DNA of 64,000 bases from Mesostigma viride (Eukaryota > Streptophyta > Mesostigmatophyceae > Mesostigmatales > Mesostigmataceae). Below are positions 10,501 through 25,500 of this stretch, in pieces. The first letter of the stretch is position 1. Every line of letters starts with the position of its first letter. The notes under the pieces are model-generated. The model saw nothing but the letters and a program-made list of their open reading frames with translations, was not told where the DNA came from and ran no database searches. The position numbers and the translations under genes are program-made. The stretch is taken from assembly GCA_009746045.1 (NCBI GenBank), contig RPFO01000017.1:2063521-2127520 (forward strand), given 5' to 3'.

Positions 10501-13500
10501 TTCCTACCTCACATCACATCCATCGCTCCTACCTCACATCACATCACATCCATCGCTCCTACCTCACATCACATCCATCGTTCCTACCTCACATCACATG
10601 CATCGTTCCTACCTCACATCACATCCATCGTTCCTACCTCACATCACATCCATCGTTCCTACCTCACATCACATCCATCGTTCCTACCCCACATCACATC
10701 CATCGTTCCTACCTCACATCACATGCATCATTCCTACCTCACATCACATCCACCGTTCCTACCCCACATCACATCCATCGTTCCTACCTCACATCACATC
10801 CATCGTTCCTACCTCACATCACATCCATCGTTCCTACCTCACATCACATCCATCGCTCCTACCTCACATCACATGCATCGTTCCTACCTCACATCAGATC
10901 CATCGTTCCTACCTCACATCACATCCACCGTTCCTACCTCACATCACATCCATCGTTCCTACCTCACATCACATCCATCGCTCCTACCTCACATCACATC
11001 CATCGTTCCTACCTCACATCACATGCATCATTCCTACCTCACATCACATCCACCGTTCCTACCTCACATCACATCCATCGTTCCTACCTCACATCACATC
11101 CATCGTTCCTACCTCACATCACATCCATCGTTCCTACCTCACATCACATCCATCGCTCCTACCTCACATCACATCCACCGTTCCTACCTCACATCACATG
11201 CATCATTCCTACCTCACATCACATCCACCGTTCCTACCCCACATCACATCCATCGTTCCTACCTCACATCACATCCACCGTTCCTACCTCACATCACATC
11301 CATCGTTCCTACCTCACATCACATCCATCGCTCCTACCTCACATCACATGCATCGTTTCTACCTCACATCACATCCACCGTTCCTACCTCACATCACATC
11401 CATCGTTCCTACCTCACATCAGATCCATCGTTCCTACCTCACATCACATCCACCGTTCCTACCTCACATCACATGCATCATTCCTACCTCACATCACATC
11501 CACCGTTCCTACCCCACATCACATCCATCGTTCCTACCTCACATCACATCACATGCATCGTTCCTACCTCACATCACATCCATCGCTCCTACCTCACATC
11601 ACATGCATCATTCCTACCTCACATCACATCCATCGTTCCTACCTCACATCAGATCCATCGTTCCTACCTCACATCACATCCACCGTTCCTACCTCACATC
11701 ACATCACATGCATCGTTCCTACCTCACATCACATGCATCGCTCCTACCTCACATCACATCCATCGTTCCTACCTCACATCACATCCATCGTTCCTACCTC
11801 ACATCACATCCATCGTTCCTACCTCACATCACATCCACCGTTCCTACCTCACATCACATCCATCGTTCCTACCTCACATCACATCCATCGTTCCTACCTC
11901 ACATCACATCCACCGTTCCTACCTCACATCACATCCACCGTTCCTACCTCACATCACATGCATCGCTCCTACCTCACATCACATCCATCGTTCCTACCTC
12001 ACATCACATCCATCGTTCCTACCTCACATCACATCCATCGTTCCTACCTCACATCACATCCATCGTTCCTACCTCACATCACATCCATCGTTCCTACCTC
12101 ACATCACATCCATCGTTCCTACCTCACATCACATCCATCGTTCCTACCTCACATCACATCCATCGTTCCTACCTCACATCACATCCATCGTTCCTACCTC
12201 ACATCACATCCATCGTTTCTACCTCACATCACATCCACCGTTCCTACCTCACATCACATCCATCGTTCCTACCTCACATCACATCCATCGTTCCTACCTC
12301 ACATCACATCACATGCATCGTTCCTACCTCACATCACATCCATCGCTCCTACCTCACATCACATGCATCATTCCTACCTCACATCACATCCATCGTTCCT
12401 ACCTCACATCACATCCATCGTTCCTACCTCACATCAGATCCATCGTTCCTACCTCACATCACATCCATCGTTCCTACCTCACATCACATCCACCGTTCCT
12501 ACCCCACATCACATCCATCGTTCCTACCTCACATCACATGCATCGTTCCTACCCCACATCACATCCACCGTTCCTACCTCACATCACATCCATCGTTCCT
12601 ACCTCACATCACATCCATCGTTCCTACCTCACATCACATCCACCGTTTCTACCTCACATCACATCCATCGTTCCTACCTCACATCACATCCACCGTTCCT
12701 ACCTCACATCACATCCATCGTTCCTACCTCACATCACATCCATCGTTCCTACCTCACATCACATCCATCGTTCCTACCCCACATCACATCCATCGTTCCT
12801 ACCTCACATCACATCCACCGTTCCTACCTCACATCACATCCACCGTTCCTACCCCACATCACATCCACCGTTCCTACCTCACATCACATCCATCGTTCCT
12901 ACCTCACATCACATCCATCGTTCCTACCTCACATCACATCCATCGTTCCTACCTCACATCACATCCATCGTTCCTACCTCACATCACATCCATCGTTCCT
13001 ACCTCACATCACATCCATCGTTCCTACCCCACATCACATCCATCGTTCCTACCTCACATCACATCCACCGTTTCTACCTCACATCACATCCATCGTTCCT
13101 ACCTCACATCACATCCACCGTTCCTACCTCACATCACATCCACCGTTCCTACCTCACATCACATCCATCGTTCCTACCTCACATCACATCCATCGTTCCT
13201 ACCTCACATCACATCCACCGCTCCTACCTCACATCACATCCATCGTTCCTACCTCACATCACATCCATCGTTCCTACCTCACATCACATGCATCATTCCT
13301 ACCTCACATCACATCCATCGTTCCTACCTCACATCACATCCATCGTTCCTACCTCACATCACATCCATCGTTCCTACCTCACATCACATCCACCGTTCCT
13401 ACCTCACATCACATCCATCGTTCCTACCTCACATCACATCCATCGTTCCTACCTCACATCACATCCATCGTTCCTACCTCACATCACATCCACCGTTCCT

Positions 13501-16500
13501 ACCTCACATCACATCCATCGCTCCTACCCCACATCACATCCATCGTTCCTACCTCACATCACATCCATCGTTCCTACCTCACATCACATCTACCGTTTCT
13601 ACCTCACATCACATCCATCGTTCCTACCTCACATCACATCCATCGTTCCTACCTCACATCACATCCATCGTTCCTACCTCACATCACATCCATCGTTCCT
13701 ACCTCACATCACATCCATCGTTCCTACCTCACATCACATCCACCGCTCCTACCTCACATCACATCCATCGTTCCTACCTCACATCACATCCATCGTTCCT
13801 ACCTCACATCACATCCACCGTTCCTACCTCACATCACATCCATCGTTCCTACCTCACATCACATCCATCGTTCCTACCTCACATCACATCCATCGTTCCT
13901 ACCTCACATCACATCCATCGTTCCTACCTCACATCACATCCATCGTTCCTACCTCACATCACATCCATCGTTCCTACCTCACATCACATCCATCGTTCCT
14001 ACCTCACATCACATCCATCGTTCCTACCTCACATCACATCCATCGTTCCTACCTCACATCACATCCATCGTTCCTACCTCACATCACATCCATCGTTCCT
14101 ACCTCACATCACATCCATCGTTCCTACCTCACATCACATCCATCGTTCCTACCTCACATCACATCCACCGTTCCTACCTCACATCACATCCATCGTTCCT
14201 ACCTCACATCACATCCATCGTTCCTACCTCACATCACATCCATCGTTCCTACCTCACATCACATCCACCGTTCCTACCTCACATCACATCCATCGTTCCT
14301 ACCTCACATCACATCCATCGTTCCTACCTCACATCACATCCATCGTTCCTACCTCACATCACATCCATCGTTCCTACCTCACATCACATCCATCGTTCCT
14401 ACCTCACATCACATCCATCGTTCCTACCTCACATCACATCCATCGTTCCTACCTCACATCACATCCACCGTTCCTACCTCACATCACATCCATCGTTCCT
14501 ACCTCACATCACATCCATCGTTCCTACCTCACATCACATCCATCGTTCCTACCTCACATCACATCCACCGTTCCTACCTCACATCACATCCATCGTTCCT
14601 ACCTCACATCACATCACATCCATCGTTCCTACCTCACATCACATCCATCGTTCCTACCTCACATCACATCCATCGTTCCTACCTCACATCACATCACATC
14701 CATCGTTCCTACCTCACATCACATCCATCGTTCCTACCTCACATCACATCCATCGTTCCTACCTCACATCACATCCATCGTTCCTACCTCACATCACATC
14801 CATCGTTCCTACCTCACATCACATCACATCCATCGTTCCTACCTCACATCACATCCATCGTTCCTACCTCACATCACATCCATCGTTCCTACCTCACATC
14901 ACATCCATCGTTCCTACCTCACATCACATCCATCGTTCCTACCTCACATCACATCCATCGTTCCTACCTCACATCACATCCACCGTTCCTACCTCACATC
15001 ACATCCATCGTTCCTACCTCACATCACATCCATCGTTCCTACCTCACATCACATCCATCGTTCCTACCTCACATCACATCCATCGTTCCTACCTCACATC
15101 ACATCCATCGTTCCTACCTCACATCACATCCATTGTTCCTACCTCACATCACATCCATCGTTCCTACCTCACATCACATCCATCGTTCCTACCTCACATC
15201 ACATCCATCGCTCCTACCTCACATCACATCCATCGTTCCTACCTCACATCACATCCATCGTTCCTACCTCACATCACATCCATCCGTTCCTACCTCACAT
15301 CACATCCATCGTTCCTACCTCACATCACATCCATCGTTCCTACCTCACATCACATCCATCGTTCCTACCTCACATCACATCCATCGTTCCTACCTCACAT
15401 CACATCCATCGTTCCTACCTCACATCACATCCATCGTTCCTACCTCACATCACATCCATCGTTCCTACCTCACATCACATCCATCGTTCCTACCTCACAT
15501 CACATCCATCGTTCCTACCTCACATCACATCCATCGTTTCTACCTCACATCACATCCATCGTTCCTACCTCACATCACATCCATCGTTCCTACACATCAC
15601 ATCCATCGTTCCTACATCACATCACATCACATCACATCCATCGTTCCTACCTCACATCACATCCACCGTTTCTACCTCACATCACATCCATCGTTCCTAC
15701 CTCACATCACATCACATCCATCGTTCCTACCTCACATCACATCCATCGTTCCTACCTCACATCACATCCATCGTTCCTACCCCACATCACATCCATCGTT
15801 CCTACCTCACATCACATCCATCGTTCCTACCCCACATCACATCCATCGTTCCTACCTCACATCACATCCATCGTTCCTACCTCACATCACATCCATCGTT
15901 CCTACCCCACATCACATCCATCGTTCCTACCTCACATCACATCACATCCATCGTTCCTACATCACATCACATCCATCGTTCCTACCTCACATCACATCAC
16001 ATCCATCGTTCCTACATCACATCACATCCATCGTTCCTACCTCACATCACATCCACCGTTCCTACATCACATCACATCCACCGTTCCTACCTCACATCAC
16101 ATCCATCGTTCCTACCTCACATCACATCCATCGTTCCTACCTCACATCACATCACATCCACCGCTCCTACCTCACATCACATCCATCGCTCCTACCTCAC
16201 ATCACATCCACCGTTCCTACATCACATCACATCCACCGTTCCTACCTCACATCACATCCATCGTTCCTACCTCACATCACATCCATCGTTCCTACCTCAC
16301 ATCACATCACATCCACCGCTCCTACCTCACATCACATCCATCGTTCCTACCTCACATCACATCCATCGTTCCTACCTCACATCACATCCATCGTTCCTAC
16401 CTCACATCACATCACATCCACCGCTCCTACCTCACATCACATCCATCGTTCCTACCTCACATCACATCCATCGTTCCTACCTCACATCACATCCACCGTT

Positions 16501-19500
16501 CCTACCTCACATCACATCCATCGTTCCTACCTCACATCACATCCATCGTTCCTACCTCACATCACATCCATCGTTCCTACCTCACATCACATCCATCGTT
16601 CCTACCTCACATCACATCCATCGTTCCTACCCCACATCACATCCATCGTTCCTACCTCACATCACATCCATCGTTCCTACATCACATCACATCCATCGTT
16701 CCTACCTCACATCACATCCATCGTTCCTACCTCACATCACATCCATCGTTCCTACCTCACATCACATCACATCCATCGTTCCTACCTCACATCACATCCA
16801 TTGTTCCTACCTCACATCACATCACATCCATCGTTCCTACCTCACATCACATCCATTGTTCCTACCTCACATCACATCCACCGTTTCTACCTCACATCAC
16901 ATCCATCGTTCCTACCTCACATCACATCACATCCATCGTTCCTACCTCACATCACATGCATCGCTCCTACCTCACATCACATCCACCGTTTCTACCTCAC
17001 ATCACATCCATCGTTCCTACCTCACATCACATCACATCCATCGTTCCTACCTCACATCACATCCACCGTTCCTACCTCACATCACATCCATCGTTCCTAC
17101 CTCACATCACATCCACCGTTCCTACCTCACATCACATCCATCGTTCCTACCTCACATCACATCCATCGCTCCTACCTCACATCACATCCATCGTTCCTAC
17201 ATCACATCACATCCATCGTTCCTACCTCACATCACATCACATCCATCGTTCCTACCTCACATCACATCCATTGTTCCTACCTCACATCACATCACATCCA
17301 TCGTTCCTACCTCACATCACATCCATTGTTCCTACCTCACATCACATCCACCGTTTCTACCTCACATCACATCCATCGTTCCTACCTCACATCACATCAC
17401 ATCCATCGTTCCTACCTCACATCACATGCATCGCTCCTACCTCACATCACATCCACCGTTTCTACCTCACATCACATCCATCGTTCCTACCTCACATCAC
17501 ATCACATCCATCGTTCCTACCTCACATCACATCCACCGTTCCTACCTCACATCACATCCATCGTTCCTACCTCACATCACATCCATCGCTCCTACCTCAC
17601 ATCACATCCATCGTTCCTACATCACATCACATCCATCGTTCCTACCTCACATCACATCCACCGTTCCTACCTCACATCACATCCACCGTTCCTACCTCAC
17701 ATCACATCCACCGTTCCTACCTCACATCACATCCATCGTTCCTACCTCACATCACATCCATCGTTCCTACCTCACATCACATCCACCGTTCCTACCTCAC
17801 ATCACATCCATCGTTTCTACCTCACATCACATCCATCGTTCCTACCTCACATCACATCCACCGTTCCTACCTCACATCACATCCACCGTTCCTACCTCAC
17901 ATCACATCCATCGTTCCTACCTCACATCACATCCATCGTTCCTACCTCACATCACATCCATCGTTCCTACCTCACATCACATCCATCGTTCCTACCTCAC
18001 ATCACATCCACCGTTCCTACCTCACATCACATCCACCGTTCCTACCTCACATCACATCCATCGTTCCTACCTCACATCACATCCATCGTTCCTACCTCAC
18101 ATCACATCCACCGCTCCTACCTCACATCACATCCATCGTTCCTACCTCACATCACATCCATCGTTCCTACCTCACATCACATCCATCGTTCCTACCTCAC
18201 ATCACATCCACCGCTCCTACCTCACATCACATCCATCGTTCCTACCCCACATCACATCCATCGTTCCTACCTCACATCACATCCATTGTTCGCACTCCAC
18301 GCTTCATTCTTGTTGCCGATCTCATACCCGTGACCTCTCACTTTCAAGAACTATGTACGGTGGCTGGTTGCATATGCATCCTGTGAGAACTGGGGGCAGG
18401 CGGGGCGCACACGCACCTGTACTTGACACGTGTGACCTGCCATGTGGCGCCGTCGCAGCAATATCGTTCAGGGTTTACATCCGGAGGAGGCCCCCGACAA
18501 GAAGCACCCACATTTGGTACGGGATTACAAAAAATGCAAGCATGTAGTAATGTGGAAACAAGCGTACAAACAATGTGCAAACGCAAGTCAGTCCGCGGGC
18601 ATAGAAAGTACAGGCTGCCAGTAGCAAGCACACCTGTAAGAAGAAAACCCTCTCTTTTTACTACTAGAAGCTTTCCTTTAACGACTCGGATATTCCTTCA
18701 CTACTAAACTCCCTGTCACGAGGATGGATGCCCGGAACCCACCAGTGCGCCTCTCCCTTTGCTACTAGAATTTTGCCGATTTTCCCGCTGTTTTACCGAC
18801 AACCCACCAGTGAGCCGGGGGGAAGTTGACCTTGCCGATTGCGATCTTCTTCTCCCTCTCCGCGTCGGTGCGGCCCGAGAAGGGGAGGCGGCCCGAGACG
18901 AGCACGTAGACCACCACGCCGAGCGACCAGATGTCGACCGCCTGGCTGTACGGCTCGCGCCGCACAATCTCAGGAGCTGTGAGGCCGCAAGGGTGCAGGA
19001 TGGACATGAAGGCGTGAGGTGGAGATAAAGATGTAAGATGGAGGCCGCACAGGATTAAGGTGACGGGGATGGGGGATGGGGGACGGGGGATGGGGGATGG
19101 GGGATGGGGGATGGGGGATGGGGGATGGGGGATGGGGGATGGGGGATGGGGGATGGGGGATGGGGGATGGGGGATGGGGGATGGGGGATGGGGGATGGGG
19201 GATGGGGGATGGGGCACAAGGGCACAGCGTGGAAGGGCACAAGGCACAAGGCACAGGGTGCAGGGTGCAAGGCACAGGCCACATGGCACAGGGCACATAA
19301 TTAATTAATTAATTAGAAACATAACTCCGTTGGGAGTATCTGTAGCACATATCCCTGAGAAGGGGCATATGGCTTTTAATACATTCTGGGTTACTTCATG
19401 CAAGGATGGGAATGTAAGCTACCCTTGCTCTAGGTGCACCAAGGCACCTGCACCCTCATGATCTATCACGCTATGCCCAGCTATATGGGGAGCATGTCAT

Positions 19501-22500
19501 GTGGGGGAAGATAATCATGGCTATACAATAGCTAGGGCATGGCTTCTCAGGGCACATAGCACAGGACAGAAGAGGTTAGGCAAAGCTCATGTGACAACAT
19601 GGTGCACACAGCAGGTGAGAAGGGGGGAGATGGAGGGGTGCCCGCAGGATCTGGCCGGCTGTCAGCAGCCATGCCAACAAACATGGGGGGATGAAGGGGA
19701 GACACCGCCCAAGTGGGGGGGATCAGCAGGTCAGTGGGTGGATCCATCAGTGGGACAAAGGGTACAGATTGGTGGGTGGATGAGTACGTGCGACATAGGG
19801 TAAGTGGAACATAGGGTAGGATAGGGGGCATGCGCCGCCATGCCTCAGAGACTTCAGTACAGTAGCCGCCGGTCACTACCCCACCTAAACTAGCATACCA
19901 CCACAACCACGCTTCCATCCCCCCCCCTCCCCCAAACCACCCACCACGCTTCCATTTCTGCTCGCCTACCAGCAGGAAGCGAACTAAAACGACACTCAAA
20001 GCAAGGGAGCCCAAGGAAGGGCCCGGCAGCAGGGGGGGAAACCGTGGGCGGCAATGAAAGGGAGCGACAATGGAGGCAGCTTTTTCCGGCGGGTCTGTAC
20101 CCCAGGACCGGCACGCACCGTTGTATGAGATGGTGCCACATGGCGTGGTCGCCCGCATGGTCTTGTGGAAGAATTTGCTCAGGTCGAAATCTGCACGAAA
20201 GAGGAGGGCATAGCACGCAAGCAGAAGTGGCTACGAAGCACGTTTGGTGGCTCTCCCCAGAAGACAATGTTGAAATGCAAGGGTGCAACCCAAGAAAATG
20301 AAACAGGTACCATGCTGTCGGTTGCTAGATGCGACGCATCCACGACACAGGTGCCGCAGGCGGGCAGGGCCATGTCACTTGCCCACCCACCCGCACTATC
20401 CTTCACCATCGCACGATGCAGGGAATGGAGACTCCTCATGCTGCCGAAAAAGAGGGGAAGTTGAGGGTTATGGAGGGAAAGTAGCGGTGGAGCAACGTGC
20501 GGTGGAGGGTTGCATCCACTTACCCACAATCTTCAGGGCGGCTCCCGGGTCGTCATTTTCTGGGGGCAGCCGTTCGGAGATGCGGCAGCAGGCATGGGCC
20601 ACGGACCAGTGGAGTTCATAGCAGACGATGAGTGCGCAGCAATCGAGCACACAGGGCGTGCACGATCACAACCCAAAGCGTGCACAGTCACAGCGAGCGG
20701 TTCTCATCAGAGCCGACATAAGCAAAATATACACGCAGAGATGCATGTGGGCACACAAATGAGCCACAAAAGGCCAGGGTTCGGCTCACCGTTCTGAGCA
20801 TGGCCGGCCATGAGTGGCTGACATATGGCATGAAGACATACCACCTGGCACGACAGCCATGCCCCAAACCCTTACTCAACCCCTTGCCTCTATAATGTGC
20901 TGTCTACACAAGCATTTTTGCAACTCACGTACCTCCAGTAAGCCTCTAAAAGCCAGCAAAGAAGCCGCTGAAACACGTTCGGCCCTTCTCCACTACGTGC
21001 ACGTGGCTGCTTGCTGGTGAATAAGTTTTAGTTCACGAGGCCCCACGCCACCAAACGAAGGGGGACGGTCACGAAGAGGGGACAGTCGCGACAAGCATGC
21101 GCGTGGCACATGGAAAAGCCACGGCTAGAACAGGCAAGTCCGGCCCTTTGGAACAGGGTGGTCACCTGCGTACAACCCAGGCCGAGCCGGCACAATGTGT
21201 TGGCCTGGACATGGGCCATTCCCATGTAACCGGCACGCATGTGTTGGCCTGGCCATGGGCCATTCCCATGTAAGCGATGGTGGTATGCCCCCACGTGACT
21301 GATATCGATATGCCCCCCCATCCACAGTTCATCTCATGTCCTTTCAATGATGCTCATGGGTGTGTCCTTTCAATGATGCTCATGGGTGGGACCAGGTACC
21401 ACAACCCCCCTTCCCTGTTCGTCATAGTCCGCATCACACAGGATGCTGAGATGCCCCTTCTCACCCTCTTTGCAAGAAACGCTCGAGAGGTGGAATGCGC
21501 AGCGCACATCACCATGACGTGTGACACTGCTAGTATGTATATGCAATACATATCACCATGATGTGTGACACTGGTATCTACAACATAGCCACGATGCAGG
21601 CGGAGGAGCGAGGGGCAAGCGAGGTAGAACAGTAGCAATGGCACGGCCTTATGCGCAACCCTTTATACACATACCAAAATAGTCGTCATCATGATCACAG
21701 TGCATAGCCGTCCTCTGGGCACAGTCCCATGTTATACACACCCAATACTATACTATAAACCCATAATATTACACACCCATTATATACACCACGCCACTCA
21801 CCATATATCAAGTTCTCCGGCTTGAGGTCCCGATGAGCGATACCGCCTGCATCCACAGGAACAAGGCGAAACGAGCATCGAACCAGGCCGCGACGATTAA
21901 CCAACAGATGAGAAACCCAGGGGATGGGAAATCGCCAGCTACCTTGTCAACGCGAACGTCCAAGCTGTTCTGAGCAGTACATGCTATGGTGAACTACAGA
22001 GTGTCGCCCTTGCCCCTCAATAGTGTGCGTGCTCGCACAATGCAAGGGGGACACCGCAAGAGGAAGAGGGGTTGCCATCGGCGGTCTCGGGGTCTTGACA
22101 AAAGAGGAATGCAAGCCTCAGGGACATAACAGGGCACGCGAGAGCCGCGGGATCCCACGCAAAGAAGAACCCACTTTGTGCAGGTAGCGCAGCGCCGACA
22201 CAATCTCCTGCTGCGTGGTGGCTGTACGAGTGCACTCTACCGTGACAACAAGGTGCTTCCACCCACGTTTGTGCAGGTAGCGCAGCGCCGACACAATCTC
22301 CTGCTGTGTGGTGGCTGTACGCGTGCCCTCTACCGTGACAACAAGGTGCTTCCACCCACGTTTGTGCAGGTAGCGCAGCGCCGACACAATCTCTTGCGTG
22401 GTCGACCGCGCCTCGGGCTCAGGGAAACGACGCTTGGCGAGGATGCGCGAGAACAATTCGCCCCCCGTGAGCAGCTCCATGATGATGACGATGCGGTTGT

Positions 22501-25500
22501 CGTGGTCAAAGAACCAGTCCTCCATGTGCACGATGCCCGGGTGGCGGTACTTGGAGGTGTGGACGAGGATCTTGAGCTCGTTGTAAAGCCGGCCCTTGAC
22601 GTCCATCTTCTCCTTGGACATGTGCTTGAACGCGTACACCTTCTTGGTGAGCTTGTGAGTGCACTCGTGCACGTCGCAGTTGCTCCCGCTGCAGGGCAAG
22701 AGAAACAGACAGGAAGGAAAAGAAGGGAAGAGCGGCCGAGGGTTAGCGAGGGCGAGGGTTAGCATGGGCAGGAAAGGAAAGGGAGGCACATCACAGTTGC
22801 TCCCGATGCAGAGGGTAAAAAAGGGGGGGGCGGGGAAGGAAAGGAAGAGCGGCCAAGGGAAGGGTTATCGAGCGCCAGTGAAGGAAGGGGGAAGGCAAGG
22901 AGTGGGAGGGAGGGAGGGAGGGAGGGAGGGAGGGAGGGAGGGAGGGAGGGAGGGAGGGAGGGAGGGAGGGAGGGAGGGAGGGAGGAGGGAGGGAGGGAGG
23001 GAGGGAGGGAGGGAGGGAGGGAGGAGGGAGGGGGAGGGAGGGAGGGAGGGAGGGAGGGAGGGAGGGAGGGAGGGAGGGAGGGAGGGAGGGAGGGGCAAGG
23101 AGAGCAGGCGATGGCAAGGGAAGAGGGTCAGAATAGGCAAGCACGAGGGCAAAGGTGAGGGCCAAGGAAAAGGATGGAAGAGTGAAGGGTGCACCTTGCA
23201 AGCAGAAGAGTGAAGGGTGCGCCTTGCAAGAAAACAAGCCACGGGATGGGGGCGAGCAAGCGGTGTGCGCAGGCTGAATGCAGGAGGTCGCGGAGGGCGG
23301 TCGTTAGAATACCTGGCACCCAGGCTTGACAACGCTGATAGGCACGGAAGCAGGCAAGGGGATGCGGGTAAGGAAGATGTTCGGGTCCATGTGGATGGCT
23401 ATGGGTGTGGGCATGGCGAGGGAGGAGCGTATAAGCAAGGGATGGGATATGATGCTGTGAGCTAACTACACACCCATGTGAGGATGCATGGCCAGTACCG
23501 GCGCACGAAGGCACAAATCCGCACCTCGATCGGAAACCGATCTGGCAAATACAACACTATGGGGCAAAACATTTCGGAACCGATGGGTCAAAGGGATGTT
23601 CAAAGGACAACTCCCCTTTATATGCCTGGCGTGTGTCAGCGTGCCTGTCTGCTGAGGTAGCATGGACGAGTGGACCGCTCCCGGGGCCACCAACCCATGG
23701 GCCTATCCCTGGCACCTGAAGGCATTCCCCTGGTGCTTTGCAACAAAGCAGCTGGCCACTTTCATTGCCGACCACTGGCCAGAGTCAGCCTAGACCCCAC
23801 GCGGAGAAAAGAGAAAGATGCCCCATCATGGGCCAGCAGCAAGAATAGAATGAAGTGATGAGTGCAAGGGGCACCCGCCATTCGCTGCCATAGGGGCCGC
23901 CGACGCATGTCAACATCAAGACTGCCTTTCGAATTTGTACACACCCTTACCAAGGTGTACACACCAAGGTCTGCTTGGCCTTGCCTCCCTCACGCTATTG
24001 AAGTGGCTCCCTATGACCTATCATGCTTGCATATACACACACTGCTGGTGTCAGGGGCGTCAACAGAAACCTCCGGGTCCCAATTCGGCATGCGCATCGC
24101 GATGCCGTTCGCCACCTGTCCATGAACCCCTTCCCATGGCCCCATCTGCGTGCCGCAGCGCTACATGAAGCGCCACAGCGGATGCCCCCGCATGGCTCAC
24201 CTTCCCATGAACTTGCCCAGGTCGTAGTAGTCCTTGGCGCGCCGCCGCTGCGGTGTTTGCCACAAACGGCATGGTTGGCCACGTATGCCAGCACCGTTGG
24301 TCACCGATGCCAGCATGGGTTGCCGCGGGTGGGACCATGGCATGGGTGCCAGCACCGCCCAGCAGCATGGAAGCCGGGGCAGGAGGCGGATGCCCACAGT
24401 TAGCTTGTGCATGTCGGCGCAGGATGCAAGAATGCAAGGGGAGAAATGCTGCACAGCAGCTGGGTGGAAAGGAACCAACTGCTGAAACAGGTAGGGGACG
24501 ACAAGGTAGGGGAGCATCCCACCGGGTAAATGCTGGCAGGCCCTTGAAAACAATTGATCTGCCAGGGGTGGGGTGGGGCCCAGCGCAGAAAGAAACTAAA
24601 ACGGACAGCATGCATCGTTTGACAGAACTCCTTGAGACAAGCATTTTGGATTATGGGAGACCCCCCCCAGAAAAGCCGAGAATGTAGAACGTTGGGGCCT
24701 CCAAAGTAGTTTGTTTGTTTGTTTGTCTGTTCAATGATTGAGCGCGCCCAAAATCTTCGTGACACGCTTAAAAACTTTGATAACATCACGAATTTTGGCA
24801 CATTTTTAACTGGAAAAAAATTCATCATGAACGCAGCTCAAATCTGTCGTTACTTGTACCTAGCCTGCAGGGGGTGGGGGGTGGGGGCAGCTGCAAGAAA
24901 GACAGCAGATATACAGCTCCAGACTGTGCTGATAGCGCCAAGCCAGCCCCAGCGCGTGTGCCCTACTGTATTGTATGAAGTTTCCCACGGTGCAACTTGT
25001 GGGAACCTTCTTAATGAAGTAGTACTTGTCGCATGAAAATGATGCATATTGTAAATATCCTGGGGGAAAAAAATTCTTCAGCGGCGCACGGCGGAGCCGG
25101 CACAGATCACTCCCGTCACCCCTGGGCCCCGTGACATCCACCCCATGCGCCGCGCTGGCCCGGCCCCACGCCACTGCGCGGCTCAGGGTTGACTAGGTAG
25201 CACTTCCTAGTATTAACTAATGAGAGGGGGCCGTGTGGCACTGTCCACGGGTTGGTTCGTGGGTAAGGGCTTCCCTGGACGTTTCTGCAGATGATCCATA
25301 GATCCGCCGCTTAAGAAAAAATAAAACGATATGGCACCTCCCAGTGCCATTTTGGCCACATTAGGGGGGTAGAGGGGAGCCAAGGAAGACCGTGGTGCGG
25401 TGGGCAAGGAGGGTGGGTAGAGGGGAGCCAAGGAAGACTGTGGTGCGGTGGGCAAGGAGGGGGTAGGGGAAGGGGGGCCGGGGAGGGGACGTGAGGGGGG

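Noticed and set aside
10134-18290. CRISPR-like regular repeats
   Set aside because: Units are head-to-tail with no spacers, and the genome is eukaryotic.
10037-18547. Three overlapping + strand ORFs of 2500-2800 codons
   Set aside because: The 25-bp unit has no stop codon on + in any frame, so all three frames are open; no coding signal, and the array is intronic to a minus-strand gene.
22174-22267. Using the last 93-bp copy as the end of kinase exon 4
   Set aside because: It has lost the C before the donor and does not join the HRD exon in frame; the first copy gives a canonical kinase sequence.
22118-23332. PSLPPSLPP-type proline repeat proteins
   Set aside because: Frames of the (GGGA)n microsatellite within a kinase intron.
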